Shown in pieces: positions 13,801-25,900 of a stretch of 64,000 bases of DNA; position 1 is the stretch's first letter; every line of letters starts with the position of its first letter. Below the pieces are notes generated by a model, which was given only the letters and a program-made list of their open reading frames with translations, was not told where the DNA came from and did no database searches. The stretch comes from Saccharomycopsis fibuligera x Saccharomycopsis cf. fibuligera (Eukaryota; Ascomycota; Saccharomycetes; Ascoideales; Saccharomycopsidaceae), in NCBI GenBank assembly GCA_001936135.1, contig CP012814.1, forward strand, positions 930,001 to 994,000, given 5' to 3'. The translations under genes were made by a program, and so were the position numbers.

Positions 13801-16800
13801 TGGGGCCAAAGCACTGACTGTTGTCATCAAATCATCAAAACGGCTTGTGAACAGTAAATTGTTGTACATCGTGCAGTCAACAACGATATAGTATTTGTCA
13901 GTTGTTAAGCTACAAAAAGCTTGAAATAATCTGGCAGCAACAATCTTTGGATCACATTTTAGATCTTTGAAAAAAGCATAAGTGAAAACAAAAACTTGAG
14001 TTCCGTCTTTGGCAAGGCCTTCACGCATATAAGGTGCACCTATTGTGTCGTAAAACTCAGGGGTTTGAAGGCTTCTATACACCAAGTCAAAAAGCTGACC
14101 ATATTTATCTCTGTTTTTTCTGATGAATTCACCAACATCTGGATAAAACACTAAATGCCTGTAGCTCAACCCTCCAAACATATTATCAATCGTAGAAAAA
14201 AGCTCATACTGCCCCTCTAATGGGGTATCCCTTGGGAACCTTGGATTTGTAAAAGCTTTTCGAAATCCTTGAGCATTATTAACCAGAAACGTGTATATAA
14301 CACTAATATCATGCTCAGTTACCTCTCTCAACTCTTGGCTGGTTAGTTCTGGCGAAATGTCAACGAGCGATATATCATCAATAAATTCTGTCACAGTATC
14401 GCAAAGTTTTTGCATCTCTGCTTTTCGGCCTTCAAAATATGGGAACTTTTGTAGTGTCAAATTTCCATTGGAAGCACTTTGCAAAGCTTTTGTCAATTGA
14501 ATATAGCATTTTTTGGCTTTTGAGTTGCAGTTACCTGTCACAAATCCAAGGTCTTCAGGGTTGGCAATGGCGGGGCAGACAAATCTTAAAAAGAAAAGCG
14601 TTCGTATCAACGAAGATCCCGTACTATCATCATTTGTCACGGCGAAAGCAGATTGTCTTAAAGTAAAGCACACTGCCTTGAAAACAGCAGGAACTTTGTC
14701 TTTGGAACCACAAATAGCATTCACAAGTAGTTTTAAATAATGAAAATATTTATCTGCATTATTTTTGTCTACCTGGTGCTCACCGTGATATAAATTAGCT
14801 TCAAAATAGTCTTGCTCCAGATTTAAAATATCCATTACGTGTCCAGCAGTATTCCTTAGATAATCTGTACAGCATCGCTTAGCGACTAATGACAAAAGCT
14901 TCGTAGTCAAATTTGTACTTCGAAGCATATCTAAAGGTTTCATGCAAAGTTTGAGATCATACTCAATCAATGTTTGCAAACTGGCCCGAGTAGTATTTGT
15001 TGCTTCAAAAATATTCAAAAGAGCATTGCTTACTCGTCCAACATCAATAGTATGAGCTGTCTCTCGAATACTTACCAAATAATGTGGATTACAAATTGAT
15101 TCTTGTGAAAACTGGAGAAAAGAGCGAGTCTGCACCAGTTGCTCCATCTCGTTGGTCTGCTTGAGGCCTAATAACATGTTTTTCAAAATCTTTAAAAACG
15201 CATTTTTCAAAACTATATTATTGTTTTTAATCAAATTGAACATATAAGTAGTGCCCACATCGTAATTTGACCTTGTCAAATTGCTCAAAATGCTTATTGT
15301 TTCCGATGCAATTGTTTCATTTTCAGCTGTAGTAAACCCTGCATTTTGTTGTGATGGGTTATTACCAAAAGGAACACTGCTTTGTGTGTCTAACACAGCT
15401 CTTTCGAGGATCCTAGAATATATGTTATAATATCTGCCAAGCATAACAGTTCTAAAAATGCTAACCTCTTTGATGTGCACAATATTGGCCCTTATTATGG
15501 GTAAGTTACTCGTCAAGGACGATATGGAAGCAAGCAAGTTAATAACAATGTCTTTGAACAAGCGAGCAACCTTATTAACGTAGTCATCCGTTTTCGTAAA
15601 AGTAAACTCCAGTTCCTGACCACCGTAACTTTGAATTAGTTTTCTAAGAAAATTAGATTCATCTTTGAAGAAACATAAATCTAGCCAATGCGTCAAAATA
15701 TCAAGCATCTCATTATTCCATAGTAAATATGTACCTTCAATCTTAAGTTCCGAATGTTTCCTAAACAAGGCATTAAGAAATTTGATTACAGAAATCTTCA
15801 CAGTAGAATAACTTAAAGCAATATCAGCAGCATTTAGTTCATCAATTTGTTTGTTGATGAATAACCCGTACTGATTTGATATTATAGTTGTCAAGGAATC
15901 TGAAATATCAATAATTCTTTCACTGTTTTGAAAAAGGATTGTCTCTGGTAGACGCTTGAGAAGATGATCCAAAATGTGAATATACGACAATATTGTCTCG
16001 GTTTTATCGTTTATGAAAATTCCTGCTGTGGACCTATTTGCAAGCTCCTTAAGTTCAACTACAAGAACTTTGTAAATGAAAATGGCACAATCAGAATGCA
16101 CCTCATCTGCCAAAATATTTTGAGCAATTCTTCGCTTTTGCGGATCTGCATCTGCTAACAAAGTAAACATCTCATCAACAAATTTGGTTTCTAAATGGTC
16201 TTCATTGCATTGTTTTGCAGAAGCTTCAAGGCCACACATATTGGCAATAAAAGTGGAAAAACTAAGTAAATACTCCAACTCTAGCTCACTTGTGTCCAGA
16301 GAACGAAGAATGCTTTGAAGTCTCGAGTGTGCTAAATCAAGTGCATGGGATAACGCTTTGGTGGATTTGATAATTTTTTGGACATAAAGTCCTTTCAACT
16401 TTTTTTGAAAAAACCTCTTACTCTTAACAATAACGTCCCTATCATATGCTATAGCTTTACAAAAATCAAAAGAAACTTCTTCCCGTAGACCTTCACAAAA
16501 ATCATTTCTTAACTCAAGACACGCAATGAAAGTTTTAGTAATTAGTTTCACAGTCTCATATGTCTGAATAGTAGCTGTGCATAAAAAGACAAATAGAAAT
16601 GTTTCGTAAAATTTAAAAAGCTCAACAAAAAGCTTTGTTTTATCAGAATCGTATTCCCCAAATAGTTTTTCCAAATCAAGATCAAGAAAATACTTTTCGT
16701 ATACCATTGAAATATATTGTTGCACAAACGTAAACTGGATAGGATTTTTGCTATTAGAGAGAGATTGATTCATAAGCTCACCAACTAAAAACTTCATGAA

Positions 16801-19110
16801 AGTAATACTTGCACAGAATATATGGTACTTGAAATTATCGATAACAATTTTACTGCTTATTAAACCGTAAAAGGCGTCTTTTGTGACCTTGAAAGAACTC
16901 AACTGACAATCAAATAGTCCAGCTACCACAATATCAGAGATTAAATAACCCTCCCTAGCAATTTTATTTGTTGTTTCTTTGAAAAACTCAGGGCTTTCAA
17001 GCATATCTGTATCCTTGATGAGTTTCATATTAGCCAGAGAAACTTGATGCGGAGCAAACTTGACAAATTCAGCAGTCACTTCATACATTTTTCGAGACAA
17101 ATAACCAGGATCTGAAAGTATGTTAATACATTCAGCATGATTTTGAAAACTAAAAGCATAGTCATTCAGTTGTGCATTAGATGAGACTGAAAGAACAGTA
17201 GCACTAGTTTTAGGTTCGTTTGTATTTTGACTCGAGTGCGGGAAATTAGACGAAATAATGGACACAGAAGACGCGTTGGAAACAGAACATTCTATGTTAT
17301 GACAAAACACAGGAGACTCAGCAAGAGAAGCTTTCAAAGGGTTAAAAATACTCAAAAACTTGCTATACTCACTTTTAGTGCGTTGCATTATTTGTATAAT
17401 GTTATGACCAATAGTCACAAAGGTCATATAAGCCTCAGGATGGAGAAAATACTTTTTAGTGAGATCTACACCACCTGGTATATCAATTGCCAAAATTCGG
17501 ATCGCATAAACAACAATAAAATATGAATAAAGGTCAACAGAAAAATGATTATCAATCCAATAGCAGAATTCTGGATACATTGTTTGTGGTTGAAGAGCAA
17601 AGGCGTGAGCTAAAAAGTGCACTTTAGTATGCTCAATTAGCGGGTTATGCAACGAGCTTGAAGATTTTGTGTAGCATATATCCTTAATAGCATAATAGGT
17701 TGATGACAAGTATTCATCAGCAAAGCGAACAATATAATGATTGGGCTCAAAAGGAAGGACTGAGGTGGAAACGGTCAAGATTATGGAAAAACTTCTTAAA
17801 AGTAAATTTTTCTCATTTATCAGTAGGTCATTTCCCGTCTCAGCAAGCTTTATCAATATAGAAACCATTTTCATTTCCGTTACAGTAAACTCATCGACCT
17901 GATCTTGTGGTTCAGAGTAATTTACTCCACCCTGAATTCTCAAATGATTAAAGCACCTTTGCGATGCCGTTTTCAGCATCAAAATAAAAGTGAGCAACGA
18001 GACATAATTGAGAACAATGACAATTGGTGTCGGTTGGCTTTTGAGAGGTGGCTTGATAGTTTGTTCATAAATAGTTTCAAAAAACTCTTGAAATTTATCC
18101 ATGGAATTAGTGTACTTTAAAAACTCTGTAGGATACTTCTTTATCCAACCTAATACACTAGAGGCATAGAAGAAAGAAAGCACTTGCTGAAAAAGTGGGG
18201 AACGGTGAAACAGTTTGAACGTTTTTAAGGCAAGCATATGAATTTCTTGAAACTTATGTGGTTCACAAGACATAAGTGCGAGACACTCAAAATAGCCATA
18301 GTGCATTTTACTGTCCTTCATTGAATAGAGACAGTCGAAACTCAATGGTGGATTCTCGTGAATGGATAAGCTGTTGCTATGATGTTGATGATGATGACGG
18401 TGGTGACGATGGTGATGGTTATGGTGCTGCTGCTGACTTTGGCTGTCATTAACAATATTATGGTCCCTTTCTAAATCTTTGGTCAAGCGGCCAAATACTA
18501 TGTTTGCGAATAGCGACGAATCGGTTTCAGAGATGAAGGAAATAATTCGATCGATGAAAAAATCGGCAGAAGACTTGTTATTTTGATGCAAAGCAGCAGA
18601 GATATTATTTCTCAAATAATGGCTCTCTAAGATGTCATCTTCGTTACTAATTTCGTCAACACTCAAGTACACTGCTAGCACAACTTTTGCTTCATAACAT
18701 GAACGGCAGCGTATTAAAGCTTCTAGCAAGTCTGCCATTAGCTCTCTAGAAAAAACACCTTTATAAATCAGACCATCATTGGTATCATTTAGTAGACCAA
18801 CTAAGTCATTAATCGCGGTTAAAATCAAATAGCTGATAGCTTCGTCAGTATTGTAGTTTGTCAACAAATGTACATAGTTTTCAAACAATCTCGGAATGTG
18901 CGCTCGTTGACGGCAAAAGCCGTTTATGATTTGAGATGTCTTGATGAAAAAACTATTGCCAATAGCTGTGTCCGGTGACACATGCTGAGCTACGAAGCTC
19001 TTGAAAACATTATCTAGCTGGTTAAACACAGAATTAATTGTTTTGGCAAAAAGTGCCTCGCTTGATGTGGCCATAATCAGACTTGAGGGCATTTTGGTGA
19101 CGGATGCCAT
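10849..19110 (-). CDS. IRA2: IRA-type Ras GTPase-activating protein, paralogue A
   Basis: A 2753-residue neurofibromin-like RasGAP, expected to speed GTP hydrolysis by Ras and so restrain cAMP/PKA signalling. The RasGAP core spans about residues 1370-1560. Its arginine-finger loop MLRSTNLTTKLL (Arg at about 1397) and the FLRFVCPAIANPE motif are intact. A Sec14/CRAL-TRIO-like segment (with DGTQVFVFTYAFFKDLK) and a PH-like segment follow, as in NF1 and yeast Ira1/Ira2. The rest is helical-repeat-like. The frame extends upstream to a TTG at 19227; the ATG at 19110 (MASVTKM) is chosen because paralogue B begins similarly (MSQVTKT). Yeast Ira proteins are about 3,080 residues, so this is somewhat shorter. 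It has a His-rich insert near residues 229-244. The gene lies head-to-tail with paralogue B. Confidence 0.92.
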   Translation of the reverse strand: MASVTKMPSSLIMATSSEALFAKTINSVFNQLDNVFKSFVAQHVSPDTAIGNSFFIKTSQIINGFCRQRAHIPRLFENYVHLLTNYNTDEAISYLILTAINDLVGLLNDTNDGLIYKGVFSRELMADLLEALIRCRSCYEAKVVLAVYLSVDEISNEDDILESHYLRNNISAALHQNNKSSADFFIDRIISFISETDSSLFANIVFGRLTKDLERDHNIVNDSQSQQQHHNHHHRHHRHHHQHHSNSLSIHENPPLSFDCLYSMKDSKMHYGYFECLALMSCEPHKFQEIHMLALKTFKLFHRSPLFQQVLSFFYASSVLGWIKKYPTEFLKYTNSMDKFQEFFETIYEQTIKPPLKSQPTPIVIVLNYVSLLTFILMLKTASQRCFNHLRIQGGVNYSEPQDQVDEFTVTEMKMVSILIKLAETGNDLLINEKNLLLRSFSIILTVSTSVLPFEPNHYIVRFADEYLSSTYYAIKDICYTKSSSSLHNPLIEHTKVHFLAHAFALQPQTMYPEFCYWIDNHFSVDLYSYFIVVYAIRILAIDIPGGVDLTKKYFLHPEAYMTFVTIGHNIIQIMQRTKSEYSKFLSIFNPLKASLAESPVFCHNIECSVSNASSVSIISSNFPHSSQNTNEPKTSATVLSVSSNAQLNDYAFSFQNHAECINILSDPGYLSRKMYEVTAEFVKFAPHQVSLANMKLIKDTDMLESPEFFKETTNKIAREGYLISDIVVAGLFDCQLSSFKVTKDAFYGLISSKIVIDNFKYHIFCASITFMKFLVGELMNQSLSNSKNPIQFTFVQQYISMVYEKYFLDLDLEKLFGEYDSDKTKLFVELFKFYETFLFVFLCTATIQTYETVKLITKTFIACLELRNDFCEGLREEVSFDFCKAIAYDRDVIVKSKRFFQKKLKGLYVQKIIKSTKALSHALDLAHSRLQSILRSLDTSELELEYLLSFSTFIANMCGLEASAKQCNEDHLETKFVDEMFTLLADADPQKRRIAQNILADEVHSDCAIFIYKVLVVELKELANRSTAGIFINDKTETILSYIHILDHLLKRLPETILFQNSERIIDISDSLTTIISNQYGLFINKQIDELNAADIALSYSTVKISVIKFLNALFRKHSELKIEGTYLLWNNEMLDILTHWLDLCFFKDESNFLRKLIQSYGGQELEFTFTKTDDYVNKVARLFKDIVINLLASISSLTSNLPIIRANIVHIKEVSIFRTVMLGRYYNIYSRILERAVLDTQSSVPFGNNPSQQNAGFTTAENETIASETISILSNLTRSNYDVGTTYMFNLIKNNNIVLKNAFLKILKNMLLGLKQTNEMEQLVQTRSFLQFSQESICNPHYLVSIRETAHTIDVGRVSNALLNIFEATNTTRASLQTLIEYDLKLCMKPLDMLRSTNLTTKLLSLVAKRCCTDYLRNTAGHVMDILNLEQDYFEANLYHGEHQVDKNNADKYFHYLKLLVNAICGSKDKVPAVFKAVCFTLRQSAFAVTNDDSTGSSLIRTLFFLRFVCPAIANPEDLGFVTGNCNSKAKKCYIQLTKALQSASNGNLTLQKFPYFEGRKAEMQKLCDTVTEFIDDISLVDISPELTSQELREVTEHDISVIYTFLVNNAQGFRKAFTNPRFPRDTPLEGQYELFSTIDNMFGGLSYRHLVFYPDVGEFIRKNRDKYGQLFDLVYRSLQTPEFYDTIGAPYMREGLAKDGTQVFVFTYAFFKDLKCDPKIVAARLFQAFCSLTTDKYYIVVDCTMYNNLLFTSRFDDLMTTVSALAPPEFVDKCAGVIYVNIGDKFKKIVSDSLDKWSKSDNLFLNPRFVKYSFLSVFDDEKIINSLNLSDWTYNVLEGGNDLINEVLGIEENNAGQASSINLRITPRFVIYGKNKPHKIKFAGISKAFKTVNVEPLIDWKNVTETHDKELTGTFEVYLTLFEDKLYFASFKRQEIVRNYYLNLSRYSESVYNDTCKLQKAHKPLVLHELLGEVFVSIGIGLLADSESSRQISYELLYLIQGYLTFSNTDKLVWAFPVTAPTADYCAVGNFAIRAARDNRHLSADIISAFCYILANIPLPDPNGYKIATIIDPWIDNLYEHVFLNSDVNGPEIAQNIISVMVKQTADRGTASIMIHPHIWRKLLLNDAFVGIIIEEVVKEVLNKELSEESWDNLVTLITMYPTHKVCNDIIDHLINGTKLSKSIRGQLSRSELYLIKICFLLRACVRLFFDQAFLVKKFLPQLLFICSIYHRAGTQQTKDLVRQLMVNTVNTLALFKTLSEDSNIVLKNVTKLLSLDKGEYIFGLNSNSTNFLEKDLKQTSAEFNSNYYASKPLNAIIADILTIPEFIHSGESRNWGSRLVNLTTRLVCHDDSVFQLHGVRLLGHLSHLGVDDLFVKQYLLNILRCMTDGNMNHAMFATIILMWINLGKIAEGLSNESIYHRIILWLGLLLVRYDNILLFNCGFFIVIGAFTSFSKKGVYKIEDIWNKTLRERSIAISTMTDEMTWNRWEFELQGDAFLCFLSCKVLAARRMMNYLNQAANLACNRINNERRISEGNGGYEFSLDCFAAMVPIYLACNNFEEFQLLIEAAGLKRDLSCFKIGSELSIPKAFIEFMLSGSQTANLTLIILSKLFVMDEIPLKMKVRFLQLVDYLTSKSAFITELLFPIISDDCLKICEMKEAQLYVVQSINNIQIRASIILKQPKYNDAKAKPLHQECLAQYGIKWETIDLKFTCNESLSPENFEDFVKSSNTLILCSALKDADEKALHRF

Positions 19111-19361
19111 TCTGTGAACTAATGCGGGCTTAACTGCTAAGCTCCGGTACAAAAGATAGAAACGGAGATCAGCACTGGAAGATAAGCGATCGATGCTTAA
19201 GCAAACAGTGACAGAAAATCGTGACAATAATGGGGTGAGAAGGGTGGCTATATGTGTTTGAAGTAACCGTATTTTTTGGTATATGAGGCCATCTATATGA
19301 ATATTCTTGTAATTGATTCGCAGTTGGGGAGGATAGAAGGTGGCGGCAAATACTTTTCCGG

Positions 19362-19393
<32 letters not shown>

Positions 19394-19955
19394 CGTTTAA
19401 ATTTTTTGGTTTGCTTGACGTTTTTCTAGAAACAAAATCAAAAAAAAAAAAAAAAAAACGGAAAATGGGTGTCAACTTACACACACTAAAAGACAGGTAT
19501 TTGTAGTACTATTACTTTAAAGACTTTTAAACAGAAGCACAAAATACAACCAATAAGCAGAAACTAAATGTTTGAACAATAACAACAACAACAACCAAAG
19601 AAATAGAAGAGCGAACAGTTGACACAGAAAACAGTAAAATAAAAGTTTAAATCGAAATGAAAAAGGAAAAAAAAAGGTGACAATAAGAAAACAATTTATT
19701 ATACCAGCGGAAAACTAAGAAAACAACAAAAATGCTAAAAAAAAGTGACGACGTAGTCATCAAAGAAATCTTGCGGTGCACCGATTGTCACGATGACTGT
19801 ATGTGTATGCTTGCTAACGCATGCTGTGCATATTGGCTGCCAAGATGTATAGGCAGTTGATGTCGTCTTAAGAACTGAGCAATCATGTTCAAGATAATAG
19901 CACCCTGATGAGAGAGACGATGCAAGTTAGTTTAACACTTTTATCCTCTCCCAAA
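19111..19955. other. Intergenic spacer between the two IRA genes
   Basis: An 845-bp spacer holding the promoter of paralogue A and the 3' end of paralogue B, both on the minus strand. It contains a 30-T run (19364-19393) and a 19-A run (19440-19458) separated by 46 bp; these could pair as a hairpin or act as nucleosome-excluding tracts. No gene was recognised. Confidence 0.6.
19364..19458. repeat. Opposed poly-T and poly-A tracts upstream of IRA paralogue A
   Basis: T30 followed 46 bp later by A19, 254 bp upstream of the paralogue A ATG. Long dA:dT tracts are known to exclude nucleosomes in yeast promoters; a promoter role here is inferred from position. Confidence 0.6.
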
Positions 19956-22900
19956 TCAAAAAATGTACTCAGACTTAGACTCTTTATACTTTAAGAGAAG
20001 ATAAATCGTTTTGATGATTGAAGATTTTCTAAACTGTTCTGCACTTTGAGAATCACAGAGCTTGTCAGAATACTTTCCGAATGCAAACAAATCTAAAGTG
20101 TATCCCAGGTCTTGCAACACCTTCTCATATAAAGGCTGTTTAGCATAATTCACATTGAACAATTGACCAGCAATAGCTTGAATCTCATTTATCAAGACAA
20201 TCATTTCCAATTTGCTGTCTTCTTTCTCGCAAATGCTCATGCAAGACTTATCAATCAATGGGTAGACTAACTCAATAACATCGCGATTTTTATCAGCAAG
20301 ATATCTTATGAGTCTCAAATATCTAGTTCTCCATCTAATATCCACAGACTCAAGGCAGAAGAATTGAGAGATGATAATCAAACTCAAATTTGCTTTTCTG
20401 GTACTGCTTAATAAAAATCTGACGATAACCTCTGAAACTTTCTCACCACCACCCAATTTAACTTCCGGACAATCTTCGAATCCCCCATCCGCAATGAGTT
20501 GCTTAAACTGCTCTTCAGAGTCATGACCGATATAGAGCGGCACTATAACAGAAAGGGCGTCTAAGTTAAACTCGGTATTATTTGCGATTGCCACTTTTCT
20601 GGCATTAATCAATCTGGCAGATGCCAACTCCAAAGTGAAAAGTATCAATGAAGATCTAGCTAATGAATATGCCCACGCTTTTGTAAAAAGAGAAGCGACC
20701 AAAATGTCACTATCAACAGCTAACCTTAATTGGCCTTTAGTAAGAAACTTAGCTAAAAGTGGGCGAGCAGCTTCTGCTTTGCGATTGATTATCCCCCACA
20801 TGTCACCATTCTCCAAAAACTTTCTAGAATTTAAGGCTATGATCGTCTTGGAAAATATGAAAAAACCGGATTCAAACATAACTATGTTATTGTAGAAACA
20901 GAGAAGAGTTCCTATCATGATAATAATCTCAAAGTATACTGATTCATTTTGAAGGCCTTCAAGAACTTTTCCTAATATAAGAAAATATGACATTACAGTG
21001 ACCATTGAAAAGTTCTTTTTGTCTGCTCTTTCAATATATTCCCTGATTTTGAGTAAGTAGCTTTTCATAAACAAGTCATTGATACCCATAGTAGCTAAAT
21101 AACCCATGAGTCTTAAACTTTTGATTTGAAAAAGAGAGTCTTCATTGTCCACCAAATTGCTACTCAACTTTACCAACTCCGTGACCCACAAGTTTCCAAC
21201 TTTACTTTCCCTATATTCGGGGATTGAAAGGATATCAACGATATGGGTGTTAATCAATTTAGCAGTAAAATACTTGGTGTGATATTCAGTAACAGATTGC
21301 TCTGGATCAGCATCATATATATAGGTTGAGTTCCCATGAAGTCCATACGCAAAAGCTGCTTTCTTTCCAGTCAACCATTTTACAATCTCTTTGAGTTTTG
21401 CTTTACTCTCAGTGGACAAGGTTTCATTGGTCGCTAAAGTGTTATAACAATTGATGGTTAGTTGATGAATTAATGATTTGATATAACGCGTACCTGTTCT
21501 TTGGAAAATTGAACAGATAAACAAAATTTGAGGCAAAAATCTTTCAACAAAGAATACTCTGTCAAAGAATAAAGTTATACAAATTTCTAACAACGCGCGC
21601 ACTTTAATCCAGTATAACTCAACTCTAGAATTTTGACCTATGATTGATTTGGATAATTTAGCACACTCTATTAGCTGGTGCAAAACTTCATAGCACGCTT
21701 TCATGTTTGGGTTAGATGCCATCAATGTAATTAGATTGTCCCAATTGATATCAGATAATTCTCTATTAAGGACTTCTTTAATGGTTTCTTCCACAAGAAT
21801 TTCAACGAAAGCCTCTTCATCAGCCATTTTCTTCCAAACACCATAATTCAATTTAACTAGATCTGTTGGAACAGTAGGAATATTTTTCACAACAGAAGCA
21901 ATGAAACTTTGTGTAACCTCGGGGCCATTAATTTTATCATTTAAGAAAACTTGTTTATAAATAGAATTTAACCATGGAGACATAAACAATAAAATGTCAT
22001 GAGCCTGGGAATGAGCAAGTATTCCTTCATTCTTTTTAATAATGTAAATAAAAGCATTAGCAACGTCAGTGGTAAGATGGGGATTATTATTACAAATAGC
22101 AGTAGAGATGGTTGAGACATTCAAATAACTCTTTGGTGGATCGAATGCTGGATTAAGCTCAGTAACTTCTGATTTCTTGTCTGTTTTGAAATGATGCTGA
22201 AGCTCGAATAACAAATCGTGAGCATTTCTTCGAATTTTCTCGCTATTATTCAAAAGGCCAAGACCAACAGAAATTAAAGCCTCACCCAATAATTCCTTAG
22301 TATTCACTTGTCTGTCTGAAAATGCTAATCTTTTATTAGCATTGTAAACATTAGTTTGGTAGTTACCAATATTCAAGTAGAAAGTGCTAATGATTTCTTT
22401 TCTTTTGAAACTGGCAAACTTTAACTTTTCGCCCATTAACCCGGAGTATACCTCAAAGCTTCCTGCCAAGTCGGCACTTGAACTTTCCTTCAAATCTTTC
22501 CAGTCTGTCAATGTTTCGAAATTAACAACTTTGAATGACTTGGCGAAGCTTCCAACTTTGATTTTCTTGGATTCACCAACACTGTATAGCACATATCTAT
22601 CAGTAAGTTTCAAGCTAACAGGGTAGGTCTTATTAGCCTTTTCATCATGATAGACAACATCATTGACAAAGCTTCTGCCACCCCTACTAACACTGTAGGT
22701 CCAATCTGATAAATTGAAGGACTCAATGACTTTAATATCTTCAAATACCGATAAGAAAGAATATCTCATAAATCTTGGATTCAAAAATTTCAAGTTTGAG
22801 CTCATTCTAGCCTCTAGCAGCTTGACTAAGCTAGGAGCAAAGACACTGCTGACGTTGATATAAGAAACGCCAGCACACTTCTCAGCTAACTCTTCTGGTG

Positions 22901-25900
22901 TTAATCTGATGAGAATCGAAATCATGCTCTTCAAAACCTCTGCTGCCTCAGGCTCGTTATGCAAAGTACAATCAACAACCACATAATAAGTAGAAGTAGA
23001 CATTCTAGATAACGATTGCAAGCATCTGGCAGCTAAAATCTGAGGGTCAGTTTTTAAGTTCTTGAAGTATGAGTACGTGATTGCAAACACTTGAGTACCA
23101 TCTTTAGCAACACTTTCACAAAGGAACTTGTTCTCAATTATTTGTTGGGTTAAAGGATTATGCAAAGATCTGTTGATCAAATCATAAAGCTCAATGTACT
23201 TATTCTTGTTACTTTTGATGAACTCCGAGACGTCTGGATAATAAAGGATATATTTATAGCCAATATCTTCCAAATTCATGTCCATAAGTTTATAATAACC
23301 ATAAGTTTGGTGAATGTTTTTGAGCGTTTTGTGAGTGCCTGAGCAGAGTAACTCTCTCAAATCCATTGCATGATTAACGATAAATGTATAAATCACTTTG
23401 AAATCATGAAGGTCAACTAACTCGTTGAGAGTCTTCGCAGATTTTGGTATGACAATATCAATGCTTGATATATTATCAACAAACGTAGCAATCTTACTCA
23501 CCAAAGATTTGATTTCAATTTCTTTACCTTTGAGTAATGGGAATTTATCTATATTTAATGTGCCATTAGACGCATTTTGCAAAGCTTTAGTCAATAAGAC
23601 AAAACATCTTTTAGCTTGAGGAGTTGGTTCATAGTTGATCAAATCCAATTCTTCCGGATATGCAATTGCGGGACAAACAAATCTCAAGAAAAAAAAAGTT
23701 CCAATGATTGTCAAACTCAATTCATTGTCATTAGTGTATTTCATTACCAAGTTTCGCAAATTATAGCAGGTAGCTTTTAAAGCATCTGGAACATTTTCAA
23801 AATTATCACAAATTGAATTGACTAGAAGAGTAAAGTAATAGAAAAATTTCCCTGAGTCTTCGGCACTTATAGCATCAGTACCTTGATAGAATTGATCAAC
23901 CTCAAAATAGTCCTCGTTGACAATAACCGAGTCAAGAACTTTTCCAACACTGTTTTTCAAGTACAGACCACCATACATTTTACCAACAGAAGATAAAAGC
24001 TTTGTGGTCAAATTGTTTCTTCTGAGAATATCCAAAGGTTTTAAACAAGTTTCAAGCTCATACTGAATAAGGTGTCCCAAACAGGTTTGCAATTTCCCGC
24101 CCCTGTCTAACACAGTCAACAAAGAGTTTGAAACATTTTCCATTTCTATGGTAGTAACTGAGTTCCTAACGCTAATCAAAAAGTTAGAATCACTTATTCC
24201 AGTAAAGCAGAACTGTTTGAATTCTGCCGAATTAATTTTACTAGCTATTTGTACTGAATTTGCAGAGTCTTTGAAAATATTCTTCAAAATTTGCAAAAAT
24301 GCGCTTTTGATGGTGAGATTATCATCAGTAATCAAAGACAATACATATCCTGAACCAATTTCGTAATTGGATTTGACCAAGTTGCTGAGAACTTTGATTG
24401 TATTTGCCACTAACTTGTCATTCTCTACCAGCTGAATACTTATTTTTTGACCATTATTGGAGGCTGCATTCATTACTCTTTCATCGCTCAAAGTTTTCCT
24501 CAAGATCCTAATCAACACATTAAAATAGTTACTAAACATTATTGTTCTGAAAATCGTTACTTCTTTCTCATAATTGATGTTTGGTCTCATAATCGGCAAG
24601 TTTGACGAAACCAATGACAAGCAGCTAAGCAACTCATTGACAATGTCCTTATAAGTGAAAGAAATCACGGAGGTATATGTATCGGTTTTTGAATATCCAG
24701 CGCTAGTGATGAAAGACGTTAAGAAATTTACTTCATCCCTGAAAAAAGAGCCTTCTAACCAATGCAATAAAACCTTGAAAATCTCATTTCTCCATAGAAG
24801 ATGAGTACCAGCCACTCTCATTGAACCAATGTGTTTAAACAATAAATTCAAAAGTCGCACAACTGATAGCTTGTTCTTCGCATAATCAACAGCAATCAGA
24901 ACTCTTCTGTCTGCTTGAACCGTGTGTCCAGCAGTATTTAAAAATTTAAACTGATGTTTTAAGATATCAATCAAGGTATTAGCAATAAATATAATGCTTG
25001 CGCTGCTTTGAAAAAGGTTGATGCCCGGAAGTCTGCTAAACATTTTCTCAATGATCAAACTATATGAACGAACTAATTCAGAATCCGAGGTATCAAGTGC
25101 TTGTGTTTCTGACTTCTTCAGCATTTTAGCCAAGTTGGTTCTAAAAGCCCTATAAGCAACGAAAGCCAAATTTGGGTGCAAGTTATTAGCAAGGATCTCT
25201 TTTGCAACATTTTTCTTCTTGGGGTTGTTCTCCGATACCATAGTTATTAATCCAGTGACAATTTCATGAGCCAAACTAGCTTTAACTTGCACTTCTGCGT
25301 GTTGGAGATCTAACGAAACGCCAAAACCTAAACCTGTACAAAGAAACGCGCAGTGGTTATAAAATGAGTGGCTCTCAGCAGTGCTCATGGACTGAACATG
25401 GAAGAATCCTTTGATTTTCTCATATGCCCAGCCAATAGCATTCAGTAAGCCAGGGGTATTAGTATCAATACAGTCTAAAAGCAACTGATTAATTTTTTTT
25501 TGAAGATACTTTTGACTTTTGATAATGAAATCATGGTCAGAGGCAATTGCTTGAATCAACTTCCAGTTGACTCTGCTGCGTATGATATTAGTGAGAGGAG
25601 TTTCGACCGCAAGTATAGTTGAGTAAACAGCAACAATTTTTTTTATACAGTTGAAAGTTTCAGCGGTACTTCCACACAAAACAACAAACAAAAAAGTTTC
25701 ACTCAGCTCTAAAAGTTCAAGGAAGGCCTGTGTGCGGAGAGACTCAGGAGCTTCAAAAAACTTGGCAAAATCAATATCTTGCCAGATATTATTCATAAGT
25801 AGCTCCGCATACTGCATAGCAAATGTAATTTGATGAATTTGACCTTGACTATCATGAAGAAAATGCCTAAGAAGAATATTTGTCCATTCCTTGAGGAATT

